NCBI GenBank assembly: GCA_033722675.1 | Contig: JAWVYO010000003.1 | Coordinates: 1 to 54,697, forward strand | Direction of reading: 5' to 3' | DNA: 54,697 bases | Origin: DATHYU01 sp033722675 | GTDB lineage: Bacteria; Actinomycetota; Acidimicrobiia; Spongiisociales; UBA11373 | Shown here: positions 54,384 to 54,697 of the stretch, in pieces | How positions within the stretch are numbered: position 1 is the stretch's first letter | Layout of the letters: each line of letters starts with the position of its first letter | Notes under the pieces: model-generated | The model's database searches: none | What the model saw: only the letters and a program-made list of their open reading frames with translations | Told to the model about the DNA's origin: nothing | Position numbers and translations under genes: made by a program

Positions 54384-54457
54384 GCCGGCGTAGCTCAGAC
54401 GGCCAGAGCAACGGTCTTGTAAACCGTAGGTCCCGGGTTCGAATCCCGGCGCCGGCT
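54384..54457 (+). tRNA. tRNA-Thr, anticodon TGT
   Basis: A 74-nt cloverleaf: acceptor GCCGGCG paired to CGCCGGC, D-arm GCTC/GAGC, anticodon stem ACGGT/ACCGT with loop CTTGTAA, T-arm CCGGG-TTCGAAT-CCCGG, discriminator T. TGT decodes ACA and related Thr codons. CCA is not encoded. It shares the discriminator and acceptor start with the CGT isoacceptor at 21813. Confidence 0.96.
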
Positions 54458-54469
54458 CAGCACCTTCTT

Positions 54470-54550
54470 CCCGGGCCGACTTCGGCGGCTGACGCCGCCG
54501 AACAGGCGCCGGTCGGCCCTCCTCCGCCAGATGGGGCCCCAACCCCATCG
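54470..54550 (+). repeat. 81-bp direct repeat, copy 1, with nested hairpins
   Basis: Identical to 54617-54697. The outer arms GGGCCGAC (54473-54480) and GTCGGCCC enclose a perfect inner stem TTCGGCGGC-TGAC-GCCGCCGAA, and the unit ends in a second hairpin ATGGGG-CCCCAA-CCCCAT. It begins 13 nt after the tRNA-Thr 3' end. Confidence 0.85.
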
Positions 54551-54616
54551 GCGGCCGTGTCCTGCCTTTTCCCGGGCCTTGCGGTCCGCTCCGCTGAGGC
54601 CGTTCCCTGTTTTCTG
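54551..54616. other. 66-nt spacer between the two 81-bp repeats
   Basis: The spacer contains short T runs (CTTTTC, GTTTTC), a second CCCGGGCC as at the repeat start, and an imperfect hairpin GGCCT...AGGCC around TGCGG/CCGC. No coding signal is seen. Repeat plus spacer makes a 147-bp period. Confidence 0.5.
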
Positions 54617-54697
54617 CCCGGGCCGACTTCGGCGGCTGACGCCGCCGAACAGGCGCCGGTCGGCCCTCCTCCGCCAGATGGGGCCCCAACCCCATCG
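54617..54697 (+). repeat. 81-bp direct repeat, copy 2, at the window edge
   Basis: Base-for-base the same as copy 1 through its last visible base. The array may continue beyond the window. Confidence 0.85.

Noticed and set aside
53532..54695. Minus-strand open frame at the right end containing an in-frame tandem peptide repeat (MGLGPHLAEEGRPAPVRRR twice)
   Set aside because: It runs antisense through a tRNA and through most of the methyltransferase gene. The repeat stays in frame because 147 is a multiple of three. The DNA hairpins explain the conservation better than a protein does.
54470..54697. Repeat-spacer-repeat pattern considered as a CRISPR array
   Set aside because: The repeat is 81 bp, only two copies are seen, and there are no cas genes.

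Overview
The window is high-GC, gene-dense DNA with actinobacterial character. Signs are CarD, an RsrA-type zinc anti-sigma factor beside an ECF sigma factor, a DUF2342 zincin next to tilS and hpt, a PimB'-like mannosyltransferase, and -10-only promoters of the TANNNT type. From topA to the SpoU methyltransferase, gene content and order recall the mycobacterial stretch topA/holB ... tilS-hpt ... ftsH-fol-panC-coaX-lysS ... clpC1 ... radA-disA-carD-ispD-ispF-cysS-trmH. Spacing, local insertions and missing members (folE, folB, panD, lsr2) fit a deep actinobacterial lineage, possibly Acidimicrobiia; the class is inference. No phage, integrase, transposase or CRISPR array is visible.

Left part (1-8079): an ion-homeostasis block (nhaA fragment, trkA, trkH, and a membrane pyrophosphatase with the K+-dependent signature), then a tandem histidine-phosphatase protein and a GT4 mannosyltransferase. 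8177-15430: replication and lipid genes (topA, acyltransferase, MFS exporter, tmk, holB, acyltransferase). 15479-21839: accessory metabolism (SDR epimerase-like, FAD amine-oxidase-like, acyl-CoA dehydrogenase, two small proteins, pirin, flippase-like membrane protein) ending at a tRNA-Thr(CGT).

Centre (21964-38966): sigR-rsrA-like redox switch with a small zinc protein; a zincin-tilS-hpt operon; class I aldolase; ftsH; then folP, a dead dual-specificity-phosphatase-like protein, folK, a DUF2520 protein, panC, coaX and lysS in tightly overlapping runs; a polyprenyl synthase; and clpC. Two promoters, for clpC and pirin, carry exact GGAA(T/C)-N18-GTT sites, the consensus read by SigR/SigH-type factors such as the one encoded here.

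Right part (39088-54697): a complete BMP-type nucleoside ABC importer (lipoprotein, ATPase, two permeases) followed by a VUT-family (queuosine precursor) transporter; a zinc-ribbon membrane protein; radA, disA, carD, a PIN-TRAM protein, ispD, ispF; a glycerophosphodiesterase; cysS, rlmB-like, tRNA-Thr(TGT); and an 81-bp direct repeat with nested hairpins that runs off the window edge.

Recurring design features: operons are joined by 1-4 nt start/stop overlaps (ATGA, GTGA and, unusually, CTGA). Many solo genes look leaderless, with a TANNNT element 6-10 nt before the start codon. Convergent genes end within a few bases of each other, twice sharing one CTAG as both stop codons.
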